A DNA stretch of 64,000 bases from Lagopus muta. Lineage: Eukaryota; Chordata; Aves; Galliformes; Phasianidae. Of this stretch, positions 12,221 to 22,640 are shown in pieces (within the stretch, counting starts at the first letter, position 1; each line of letters opens with the position of its first letter). The stretch is taken from positions 12,119,501 to 12,183,500 of the forward strand of contig NC_064447.1 of assembly GCF_023343835.1 (NCBI RefSeq), written 5' to 3'. The notes beneath the pieces are model-generated. The model made no database searches, had not been told where the DNA came from, and worked only from the letters and a program-made list of their open reading frames with translations. A program made the translations under genes and the position numbers.

Positions 12221-12294
12221 GACAGGCAGTTTCCCTGGGAAAGGAAAATATCGGGGCTCGCTCTCACCCCTTTTCTATTCACCCTCTCTTGCAG
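11919..12294 (+). other. 5'UTR intron of the GPCR gene
   Basis: The donor is CCCG/GTGAGT at 11919 and the acceptor, CACCCTCTCTTGCAG, ends at 12294. The 376-base intron separates a noncoding first exon in the CpG island from the exon holding the whole coding region. This is inferred from splice consensus only. Confidence 0.65.
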
Positions 12295-12312
12295 GCGTGG
12301 TCCCAGGTAGAC

Positions 12313-12357
12313 ATGGCCGGAGTGCTCAGAGCAGTGTGGCAGGCTCTGCCCTGTTAG
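12313..12357 (+). promoter_or_regulatory. short upstream ORF in the GPCR leader
   Basis: An ATG with strong context (G at -3, G at +4) opens a 14-codon frame, MAGVLRAVWQALPC, closed by TAG at 12355-12357. That is 19 bases before the receptor start. It sits in the same exon as the coding region, so any spliced receptor mRNA should carry it. It would be expected to lower initiation at 12377 and favour reinitiation. Confidence 0.6.
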
Positions 12358-12376
12358 CCCCCGGGGAGGCTCAGCC

Positions 12377-13705
12377 ATGAATTCCTCTCCCTCCACTCCC
12401 GGTATTCCCCCCAGCCTGCTCCAATTGTGGCAGGAGGAGAACCAGACCCAGGGCGGTTTCTGGAATGGAAGCCAGGAGCTGGGCTGGGAAGAGCTGGAGG
12501 AGATGCTGTTCCTCTTCGCCAAGGAGCCCATCACCATCAGCCTGACCGCCATGTACCTCGTGTCCTTTGTGGTGGGCTTTGTGGGGAACATCATGTCCAT
12601 CAGGGTGCTGACGCGGAAGCGCCGGAGCCGGGTGTCCAGCCTGAGTGCCACCCGCAGCCTCCTCATCAACCTGGCGGTGTGTGACCTCATGGTGGTGTGT
12701 GTCTGCATGCCCATCACAGTGGGCAACCTCATCTACAAAGCCTGGGTGTACGGGGACTTCCTCTGCCGGGCTGTGCCCTTCATCCAGGCTGTTTCCGTCT
12801 CTGCCAGCGTTCTCAGCCTGACCGTCATCAGCGTGAACCGGTACTACAGTGTGCACAACCCGCTCAATGCCCGCTCCTTCTTCACCCAGAAGAGGATCCT
12901 CAGTGCCATCCTGGTGGTGTGGTTGCTGTCCTCAGGAATATGCATGCCCCTCATCTTCATGAACAGACGGGATGAGATTGGGGTAGTGGAGGGCTTGCCC
13001 CTGGTGTTCTCCATCTGCAGGGAGATTTGGCCTCAGGAGAGGCTCAAGCAAGCCTATAACTTTCTGCTTTTCTGTGCCCTTTACTGCCTGCCGGTCCTGT
13101 TCAACATGGTCATCTGCTTCCTGACAGTACGCAGGCTGTGGAGCCGCAGCAGCCAGCTGAAGGAGAGCAGTGCCCTGAACCGCTCGCTGCCAGCCTCCAG
13201 GCTGAAGATTCGCAAGAAGGTAGCCCAGATGGTGGTGGCCCTGGTCCTGCTGTTTGCCATCTCCTGGCTGCCCGTCTACCTGATGGACATCTGGATCGAT
13301 TTCAACATCCCCAAGTCTTTGCAGGATGTGACTCCTTCTCCTTGGATCCTGCAGCTCAGACCTTTCGCCCAGTGGCTTGGCCTGAACAATTCCAGCCTCA
13401 ACCCTATATGCTATTGTTTTGTTGGGAACCTCTACAGATCAGCCAAGGAAATGAAGAGCAAATACCACCAAAGAATGATCTCTCTCTTTAACTTCTCTCT
13501 GTCCGAAGGGACAACCCGTTCCTCAGTCCCAGAGCTGTTCTCCTACCAGAGCCCAATGGAGCCTGCAAGGAAAGGACGCTCTGCTACACCTACCATGGGC
13601 AAGAGGGCCCAGGGAGACCCTGGCACTAAGAACAAGGGTGGACACTTGAAGTCTTGCCAGCACCCACCTCTGAACACTGTCTCCAGTGAGAACACTTCCT
13701 TATGA
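12377..13705 (+). CDS. class A peptide-type G protein-coupled receptor, orphan
   Basis: The 442-residue receptor is encoded in one exon. The start has G at -3, and N-glycosylation sequons lie at N2, N22 and N30. Seven membrane segments carry the rhodopsin-family anchors: GN at 70-71 (TM1), LAVCD at 99-103 (TM2), C130 with C214 as the TM3/loop-2 disulfide, W182 (TM4), P239 (TM5), SWLP at 296-299 (TM6) and NPICY at 342-346 (TM7). TM3 ends in NRY (154-156) instead of D/ERY. The loop-2 segment CREIWPQERLKQAY and the TM2/TM3 sequence VCMPIT...VSVSASVL resemble receptors for RFamide, NPFF, orexin and CCK peptides. The Ser/Thr-rich tail ends in NTSL, a class I PDZ-type ending. I cannot name the ligand or an orthologue. 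The position between GRIFIN and CHST12 has no GPCR in human as far as I recall, so the gene may be lost in mammals. Confidence 0.92.
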   Translation: MNSSPSTPGIPPSLLQLWQEENQTQGGFWNGSQELGWEELEEMLFLFAKEPITISLTAMYLVSFVVGFVGNIMSIRVLTRKRRSRVSSLSATRSLLINLAVCDLMVVCVCMPITVGNLIYKAWVYGDFLCRAVPFIQAVSVSASVLSLTVISVNRYYSVHNPLNARSFFTQKRILSAILVVWLLSSGICMPLIFMNRRDEIGVVEGLPLVFSICREIWPQERLKQAYNFLLFCALYCLPVLFNMVICFLTVRRLWSRSSQLKESSALNRSLPASRLKIRKKVAQMVVALVLLFAISWLPVYLMDIWIDFNIPKSLQDVTPSPWILQLRPFAQWLGLNNSSLNPICYCFVGNLYRSAKEMKSKYHQRMISLFNFSLSEGTTRSSVPELFSYQSPMEPARKGRSATPTMGKRAQGDPGTKNKGGHLKSCQHPPLNTVSSENTSL

Positions 13706-14235
13706 TTCTGCTCAGGAAGTGCACCTCATTTCCTCCTCTGCATTTAAGGACTCTTAAAAGGTCTTCACGAACCAGGCACATTAATGACAGAAAAAAAAAC
13801 TTTCTTCTAAGCACTCCCACCACCAGCTCAAAAATCCAGACAGGGAAAGAAGAGAAGAACATGTGGAAAATATAACATATTTTAACTCAGATCAACTTTT
13901 AAGACAAACGATTTCCACTGGGGACAACCAGCTGCACAACATCTTGCCCAACAGGCAGAGCAGCTCCCTGATGGGGAGGCTCTCCTCTGCAGCTTCACCT
14001 CCCAAAGCAACAGCAGAGCCACTGGGATGCAGCAGCAATTTGACTGCTTGCTGCTGCTTGTCCTGTGCTGATAGCAAGCAGCCAGGACAGGCACTCTGAT
14101 GCAAAGACGTCAGCTGTCATCACAAATAGTGAAGAAATGCTAGGAACAGTATCATAAAAAAATTAGTGGGGGATTTCACACACTTTATCACTTTGGATTT
14201 CATTGCCTGACCATATTGTTTCACTACACCGTACA

Positions 14236-14241
14236 AATAAA
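14236..14241 (+). terminator. candidate poly(A) signal of the GPCR gene
   Basis: AATAAA in TACAAATAAATTCTCC lies about 530 bases after the stop and is followed by T/G-rich sequence. Further AATAAA copies near 14.5 and 14.67 kb are alternatives. Confidence 0.4.
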
Positions 14242-14299
14242 TTCTCCTGATGTGAAGAGATGGTGCCAGAAGTGCTGAAGCAACCATTGCCACTCCACT

Positions 14300-17200
14300 T
14301 CGGTAATTCAGAAGGGAGAATATGGCCTTGGAGGTGATGTAGAAAATGCAGTAAGAAAATATTTGTTGGGTATCAGCTCTCTTTTTCTTACAGTTATGTT
14401 ACTGTGCACGGAGTGGAAAGAACTGGGCTTCTATTAACATGATTTGCACTTGAAAAACCAGCTCTTTCTCAGCTGTGTCCGTACCAAACAAAGTCATTGG
14501 CATGTGAAAATAAAAATAGGAAGTGTTTTACAGCTAATAAAATCAGAAGCAAATAATGCAATGCTATTTGTCTGGGAAGGAGAGAATCAAAGTGCTTTCC
14601 CTCTCTGAGGATCAGAAGTAGGTTAAAACTTATTTCTTCCACCATATCTTTGGAAAGAGGCCTTTGTAAATAAATGCTATATTTTTATTACATTAGCATT
14701 GAAAGACCTCACTAAAGCTTAGGAACCCTATTGCAATGAACATCTGTGTTTGTAAGGAAACCTTTCTCCCAAAGATCTTGGAATGAAAACACATCAGACC
14801 AGGCAACAGGTGAGAGGGAAAAGCAGCAAGCTGTGACCCACAAGGATGGAAGGAACACAGATCAGCCCCTGCTCTGTGTCTGCACGGGGCTGTGCATAAG
14901 GGGCTGTGGAAACGTTGGTGCCACGGTGCTGAGCTCCGGGTGGGAGCTGCAGGGAGAAGGCCTTGGGCAGCCCAGGTTGGGGTCTGCATCTCATGGGACT
15001 TTGGATGATCATGAGCTTCCTTATTGCTGAACAGTGAAATGATGTCTGGGGAAATAGAGGTCACAGTGCACATCCTCTTGCCTTTTAGGGCACCTTTTGC
15101 TCACACGAAAGAATAAAATAATAGAGGTCAAATATAGCCATGCTTGACAGCAGGATTTCCACCTTTTTAATGATTGTTAACAAACATTTTACGTGGCTAA
15201 TTATCCGCTCAGAAAACAAGAGATTCCTTTTAAATGCAGCACCATCCGCAATTTGTATTCCCTCTTTGTGTGAAGGAGAAAGAAATTACAACAGCCAGCT
15301 TTACTTTGCGTGAGGAATGTCTTTTATGTGTTTTGGCAGATGAGATCATCTGCATTTCTGCAGGTGGTATAGGAGCGTTACCCCCTGCTCGGTGTTTTAG
15401 CAGCTGGAGAGGAAAACCTGTGAAGATTTTATTTTCTCTTTCAAGGCACATTTTTAGGGCTGGCACAATGTGCTGGGCTGAGGAGCAATGTCAGCTTGCT
15501 GCAGATGCCTGCTGCCCACAGACGAGATGTGACGGTGCTGAGACCTCCCCACCTTGCCCCAACCAACATGTTTAATCCTGTTCTGAATAAACTGCAGTGA
15601 AAGGGACAAGGAAATGCTGGCCCTGTTGCATCCCACGTGGCAGGCAGCTCTGAGGATGGCTGGATCAAATGATGCCATCAGAGAGGCAAGAAACCCACAC
15701 TGACAAAGCCTCCCATTGAAATTTTATTGCTTCCTCAGCTCATGAGCTGTCTCCTGGATCCCACCCTGGAGGTCCCTCTGGCCTCCATAGAGACCCAGTG
15801 GGGCTGTAGGTTCTCCTGGAGGTTCCTGTGCCTTTTCCTCCTGACAGCAAATGCCCAGGTTCTTTTCCAGCCACACAGACCTCCAAGACACACCATGACA
15901 AATACCCCTCCTGCTGCACAGGGCTATCTCTTCACACTCTTCAATGTACTGTTTTTCAGTCTCGTTCAGTGTTCATTTTCCTATAATAAAGACGAACTGC
16001 TCAGTTGAACTCCTCTTGGTCTCCTTCTGTCACCCCTTCTCCAGCTGCTTCTCCCCTGTTTGCTCTGCAGAGAAATGTCCCCACACCTCTTCACTGTCCC
16101 TGCCCAGTGGTCAGTTTCTCCCAGTCTATTTCCTATTCCCTTCTCTGATTCCAATCCTGGTGCAATCTGCCCCTTTTTGCATTGCTCAAGGAGCCCTGGC
16201 TTCTTTTACCCAGCAGCTGCCAGGTAATGATGGATTTTGGCCACCGTCACCTTGGGGTGACATCAGTGCAAATGAGGAGTGGTGACGTCAGTGCAAAAGG
16301 CACTGCATCCCGTGAGCAGCTCTGGTGGTGATTCCATTAACCTGAGCCAGGCTGTGCAGCACAGCAGTGCCTGTGTGTCTCATGTGGGCTGAAATCTCTG
16401 CTTCTTGGGAATCAACTTCCCCTCACACCCCAACTGATAAAACACATGACATTTATGCCCAAAAAGACATGGAGGGTCCTCCAGGCCATGCAAGCATCTC
16501 ATTGTGGATGTACTCATAGGCATTCAAGGTCTCGTGGCCCTTTGGGAAATGGGAGCAGACACAGCTCTGGGTGGTGAACAAGGATGGTTTCCTCAAAGGA
16601 GCCCAAAGCAAAAGCCTCACACTTGGTGTGCGGTTAAGGAAATGTGTTTCTCTCTAAATGCACCCAGACAGACTGGAAATGGGAATTTGAGATGTCTCGA
16701 AGACAATGTTTTCCCTCAGCAGTGCTGCTAATGCATCTCAGTCCCACTCTTACCCCCATGGGTCCTCCCTTTCCTCTTTGCCATCCCAGTCAATACAAGC
16801 ATTTTACCACTCCACCAAAATAGCATATTTAAAACAGCTTCACTTGAATCCTTTTGCTGCTGTATGGACTTACAGGTAGCCACTATTTGCTAGCTCTTGC
16901 TGGGAATGTCCCGTGGTCTCCTCTTGTACTGTCAGTATTGTCTCAATAATGCTATGGATTTATTCTCTGCCTGTGAACCACTGGAGAGAGAAATAAATAA
17001 ATAGAGCCTTTCATATGAGGCATCACAGAGGCATGTAAAATCATGACTGGTATGTAGCACTCATATGGAGAATGATGAATCACTCCTTATAATAATACAC
17101 CCCAGGAAGCCAATGGAATGATGAGGTGCATGCAGAAAGGCAAGGCAGCCCCTCGTGCCCCACTGCCAGCAGGGCATGTGCTGAGCTGGGAGCAATGTGA

Positions 17201-17377
17201 GAGGCTCAAGAGGAGACAGGAGAGTTCCCAGCAAAAAGGGCCATTGGGGACTATGAGTAGCAGTGGTGCAATATGTAGCAGAAAGGGTGCTGTGTCCCTA
17301 ACCTGTAACTTTAAGTCCTTCCCAACACTGCTCCTGACTTAGCATGGGAAGCAGGATGCAGGGCTCCCTGCAAGTTA
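14300..17377. other. intergenic stretch downstream of the GPCR
   Basis: No recognisable exon, RNA gene or complete mobile element. Frames stay below 130 codons. Confidence 0.55.
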
Positions 17378-17495
17378 GGATCATAGAATCAGAAAGGTTG
17401 GAAAAGACCTCTGAGATCATCTAGTCCAGCCATCAACCCATCACCACTATGCCCAGGGCTGGACCATTCCCTACAGTTACTTCTACATCCCTATG
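17378..17495 (-). mobile_element. CR1 LINE 3' fragment, antisense
   Basis: GATCATAGAATCAGAAAGGT, GACCTCTGAGATCATCTAG and CCATCAACCCATCACCAC are classic antisense CR1 3'-end words. An A-rich tract follows from about 17497. Confidence 0.85.
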
Positions 17496-17919
17496 CAAAA
17501 AAAAAAGAAAAAGAAAAAAAAGTATTATATATAAAGACCTACATTAATCTGAGTCCTGTTTTAAAGAGCAGAAGGAGAGCAGAGGCTGATTTCAGATCAG
17601 GCATAAATTGGTCAAGAGTAAAACTGCCCAGGACACAACCCCCCGGAGGTAGGACACGTCCTTGCTGACACAACACTGAGAAATGCTCACACAGCCACTT
17701 GCAGAACAGCACCCGAGGAGTCCCAGCAGACACACACAGTGCCCTTCTCCAATGCAACAAACCAGCAACAGCAGCTCCAGCCTGCTTTTAGCTTTCATCA
17801 GCCCTCCTGGGGGGTCAGCACTTTGTTGCAACAATCCTGAGCATCCCAGAGAGAAGAATTTCCTCTGAAGGGAAATTCCTGCCTGTTGGTGCCTTGCATA
17901 TATCCTTTTTAGTAAGGGC

Positions 17920-18110
17920 GGTGAGGCAGTGGCACAGGGTGCCCAGCAAGGGGATGGTGCCCCATCCATGGAGACACCCGAGGTTGGGCAGGATGGGGCT
18001 CTGAGCAGCTGATGGAGCTGTGGGTGTCCTGGTTCATTGCAGGGGAGTTGGAGTAGATAGCCTTTAAAGGTCCCTTCCAACTCAAACCATTCTGTGATCC
18101 TATGATTCTA
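17920..18110 (+). mobile_element. CR1 LINE 3' fragment, sense
   Basis: GGTGAGGCAGTGGCACAGGG, GATGGTGCCCCATCCATGGA, and TTTAAAGGTCCCTTCCAACTC lead to the terminal octamer-type repeat CCTATGATTCTAT, the normal CR1 3' end. It lies inverted with respect to the fragment at 17378. Confidence 0.88.
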
Positions 18111-21100
18111 TCTCATACACTGATGTTGGGATTCAACATAGGTTGGAATCTGGCTGTTGAGTTGTCCACGCCACCAGCAGCCCCAGGCACAGCTCCACTG
18201 CCTCCTTCCACACCCCAGCACCTCTCATACACCAAAACCTGAGCTGTCCCGGCTCAAAATAACTAAAGGAATGGGGAGAGCACAGGAGATGTTTGGGTTT
18301 CTGTCACACTGCAGTGTCCTTGTTGTGGAGAAGCAGAGAGTGGAAGTTTTCCAGGGAAAGTCAGCGCAGCTCAGTTAACCTCTGTGATTATATTCAGCAT
18401 AAAAATAAAGTCCTGGAGACTGCTGGAAAAACAAATGAGAGCAACTGCGAGCAGGCACAGCTAAGGAGACCACCTCAGCCCTGCAGGAAAAAGGCAGCAC
18501 ACACAGCAGCGCTGCTTGCCTGGCAGACACAGGGCTCATGGAAGGCTTTCCAAACCCTATGGAAATGAATGGTGAGTTCAGTCCTGGGCACAGGGGCTGC
18601 AGTGGGTGCTTCTTCCACCTGCTAAAGGCCTTCAGGCAAAGTCCCAGCACTCAGAGCCAACACGAGGCCACGTGAGGTCAGCACAGCAGTGCTGCTGCTC
18701 CCAGTCATCCCTTACAGCCCACAGCGGTGGCTCCACGTGTCCTAATTTAAGGTCTGCACTCTTAGCTTCAGTCAGATGGGAAAACCTGACTTGGGGCAGA
18801 GGGTGAAGCAAACATTCTATTTGGAGAGGAGAGGATGGTGCTTTCTGCCTTACATGGGTACCGCTGGAAAAAGGTTGTCTCATAACTTTTATTGCATTAA
18901 TATTTTATTAAAATAATAATTAAAAAAATATATATTTCAGCAGTAAGGGTGGATTTAGCACTTGCAAAGAGCATTTTTTGAAGGGAGGAATTCGGAGCAA
19001 AGCCCTCCTGCTTGTTGTCTCTGGCTGATGGCTGCAAAGCCCCTGAAACAGAGCCCACAGTGTGGCTGTGGAGGTAGCTCAGTGCTGGCAGAGCAGGGGC
19101 TTGTTGTCACTGTCTGAGAAGGGGACACGCCATGGAGATGCAGTGTGACTCCTGATTTCAGCTATTTCCTATGTCTGATGTTTTCCTCTTGCACCTTTGC
19201 ACCCTGAATGAAACCATTGGCTCATGTTGCTAGCTAGGGCAAATGTAACCCAAGGAGAACATATTTTTAAAAATACATACGAAATTTCTGCAGTTGAGCT
19301 TTGAAAAAATCCAGGAAGGATCAATGTGTCCTCATGTGCCTCACTCTGTCTCTCTGAGTTTTTACGACAACAGGCAGACACTGCAGAGCACAGAACGCCG
19401 TGTGCAGGGCAGGATAGAATAGCCGGGCCTCAATCATTCCTTTATCAGACATACCTCTCCCAACTGCAGCCCTGTGCTGGGCTCTCTGGGTCCGGTCTGC
19501 GGAGAAGTGAGCAGGCAGCACTGGCTGTACTACAAAGCAGGAGCACCCTGGGGTGTTGGTGCCTGTCTGAGCAGCACCCCCAGCTCCACACCGAGGAGGA
19601 TGGATGAATTGAAGCAGCCATTTCGGATCCTCAGCAAGGCTGAGCATGAAGAAGGCAGGGTAATCACAAGCTGGAGATGCCCCAGCACCTCTAGGTGGCT
19701 TCATAGCTCATCCCTGCCCCACATGCTGCCCACTCTTTGCCTATTTCCATTTTCCACTTGAGGTTATTGCAGTCAATCTCCGCTTTCCTCAGCCACTCGC
19801 TAACAAGACTGGGGCTGATGAATTAAAGATCTGTGCAGAGGGATGTTTAGGCAGATGTAGCCCTCACCTGGTGTTTGAGAGGCACAAGCTGTTATTTCAC
19901 ACTGTGAGGTAGGAAAAAGTGGGAAAACATCCAGGAAATAACCGAAAGAATAAAAAAGAGAATGTAAGAGAAGCAAATCCAGACAGCGAGATGAAACTAT
20001 CTTTAAGCAATTACTGGGGAAGAAATAGAGCTGCCAAGGATATTAGAGCTCTCATGCACCTGCTAATCTGTTCTGATAAAGGTCTGACCAGCTCAGCTAA
20101 GAACACCATTAAATCTGCAGTAATCAGTGCCAGAGGCAGCCCAAGGGCTCAGCAGCCCCAGGAAGGCCATTTCCAGCAGGGATGTGCACAGCCCACAGCA
20201 GGGATGTGCTGCACACCCCTGGGATGGCATCACATCACCCACATTTCCTAAGGCTCCATCCAGCACTTCTGAATTCTAACATTGTTCTTTCAGGATCTGC
20301 GTAGCGTAGGGGAAAACAAGAAGTTTCTACGTGGCCTCGCAGCGTGGATCAGGGATCAGTATTTAGAGCTGACTCACAAAGCCTCCACTACAGCTGCCAT
20401 GTTCTCCTTCCAAAGCCAACAACCTGGCGAGGCCCCTGGCAGAAATACATCAAGAATATGCAACAGGAAGAGGAAAGGAGCAAAAATTCTCCTAAACCCT
20501 GTAGGTGCAAAGCTTCAAACTGCCTCTCGGTGAGCCGGAGTGGAACAAGCATCACAAGTCTGTGTGCAGCCTGGAGCCCATGCCAGGACAGGTCAGGGCT
20601 GTCAGCTGGGCACGGATGTGTGTGTCTGACAAGGCGATGGGAGGCTGCCTCCCCCGCAACGTGTCCGAGCCTCCTTTGTGGCTGGAGACGTTATCTGCTG
20701 CCTGAAAGCACACAGGCTGCCTTCCTTTTCATTGCCTCTCCACCAGTGTTGACTACAGCCGCATTTCTTCTGATTTATACCAGCAGAAGCTCAGAGCGAA
20801 GCCCACAGCGAGCAAAGTGCTGTCAAGGTGAGGTTCCTGTCACATCAGCTGCCATAATTCCATTGACTTAATGAATCTACACCTAATTTACAAGTCAGAG
20901 CCAGATCCAGCACCAGCAGCTGAGTATAACGGTGCCATTTTTATATATTCAAATTTATACCTGAAATAAACACCATGTTAGATCTTCCCAACAGGTCTGA
21001 ACTGCAGTGTGTTCCTATTTCTTTCTGCAGAAGGGTGAAATCTCTTTAATATTTTGAGATAGCCTTCATGTCTCAGTGCTGAAGGCTTTTCAGGGTCTCT

Positions 21101-22560
21101 AATAGGCAGCTGTGTCCTACAGCCATGGGCTGTGGGGGCTGAGTGCCCTTCCTATGGAGGTGGGTTCCTGGGCCCAGCCCAGCATCCTGACGAGGTGCAG
21201 TGGAAATTAAGATAAAGTAGAAGAAATAATGCATTTCCTTCCATAGTGGCTTTTCTTGTATACTCCTGGAATAAGCAGAGGTGTGTGATATACCTCCCTG
21301 CCAATAATGGGGATCAGGACAGCTCAGTCCTGTGTGATCACAGGTTCTGAATAGAGATTCATAGCTTAACCAATATCACACCACAAGGATGGGCAATTCC
21401 AGACTGTGGAATTGTAAGACAGATCCAATGCTGACCCGCATCCCCAAAGAGAAACCATCCATCCACAGCATGCAGCCTTGTGCCTGTGACCGTGAGCACA
21501 GTGCAGGAAGGCTATGTAGGGTGGGAAAGTCTCTACTCTAAAATGAAATAACAAAATTCTCTTCTTAATCTCATCTCCCATATTCCCTTTCTAGGCAGGA
21601 TGGCCCAGAAGCCAGAAAGCTGACATAATTGTCATGGAAACAGCAAAACTTTTGTGCACAGCACGATGCCAGAACTGGAAGCCAGAACTCCTAGCAACAG
21701 CAAGCAACTCATTCCTGAACCTTTCACTCCATCGAGCAACCAATGAAACCTGGGAAAGCAGGGGTGGTGGGGGTGCAGGGGTCCAGGTGCTGGCAATGGA
21801 GCAGCTCCATCTCCTTGCCCTTTTCACTGCCCTCTTTCCCATGGGGAAAGTTCTCACTCCCACTTGGGTCGGCCATGAGCTTGCAATGCAACCCAACAGC
21901 CAGATCTTGAATTTCTTACCTGCAGACCTGAGGCTGTAAAACAAAGCACAAAACCAGAGAGGCAGCCAGAGGTGTCATTTGCTGCCTGATCTTGTAGCAC
22001 AGAAATATGGCCAATAACCCCAGCACTGCTTTCTGCATATGGAAGTGGCTGGAGAAAAGCCCCAGGGCATAGCACTTCACAGGGAAGGTCTCTACCCCAC
22101 TCAGTGGGTGCAGAGATTTGCTCTGCTGGTGAGAAGGGCTCTGGAGGAGTGAGAAAAGCAGTGTTTCGTTTCTGTTTGTAAGCCTGAGCATGCTTGGTCA
22201 AGAAGCTTTTGCCCATGGGAAATGTTTTGATAGATTATTGCTGTTCATGTTCTTTTCCCCCAAGTTCTTTCTCAACTGTGAGAAAAGTTAAGCATTACAT
22301 TTTTATTATCCCTTGGCAAGCTGTGCTGGAATAAAAGAAATCTGCAAATAAAGGGGAGAGACTATGGAGTGTGACCATGAATTGGATACATATAGAATTG
22401 AGAACAGCTTGGATGCTGAAGCAGTGAGAAAGAATGTAAAAGTATCCATACATGAGTGTACGTGTGCTAGGAGTAGCTCCGAGATCCAGATAGCCAACCT
22501 GAATTGACCTTATTATGAATGATTATGAATTCTGAATTTACCTCATCCTTTGTGTCTTAA
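18111..22560. other. intergenic stretch
   Basis: Contains an AT-rich patch at 18.88-18.95 kb. Frames up to 175 codons lack splice context and known domains. I see nothing else. Confidence 0.5.
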
Positions 22561-22640
22561 AATCATAGAACTGTTGAAGTTGGAAAAGACCACTAAGATC
22601 ATCCAGTGCAACCATAAGCCCAGCATCATCTGCAGTGCAT
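22561..22640 (-). mobile_element. CR1 LINE 3' fragment, antisense
   Basis: AATCATAGAACTGTTGAAGT followed by TGGAAAAGACCACTAAGATC and ATCCAGTGCAACC matches the antisense CR1 3' end. It is short and diverged. Confidence 0.8.

Noticed and set aside
11513-12310. 265-codon plus-strand frame in the CpG island
   Set aside because: It runs through the GT donor and intron before the GPCR exon and is Arg/Gly/Pro-rich in the way any frame in CpG-rich DNA is. The antisense frames there are equally long.
12371-12856. 161- and 176-codon minus-strand frames over the GPCR
   Set aside because: Antisense shadows of a GC-rich coding exon, with no independent splice or promoter signal.
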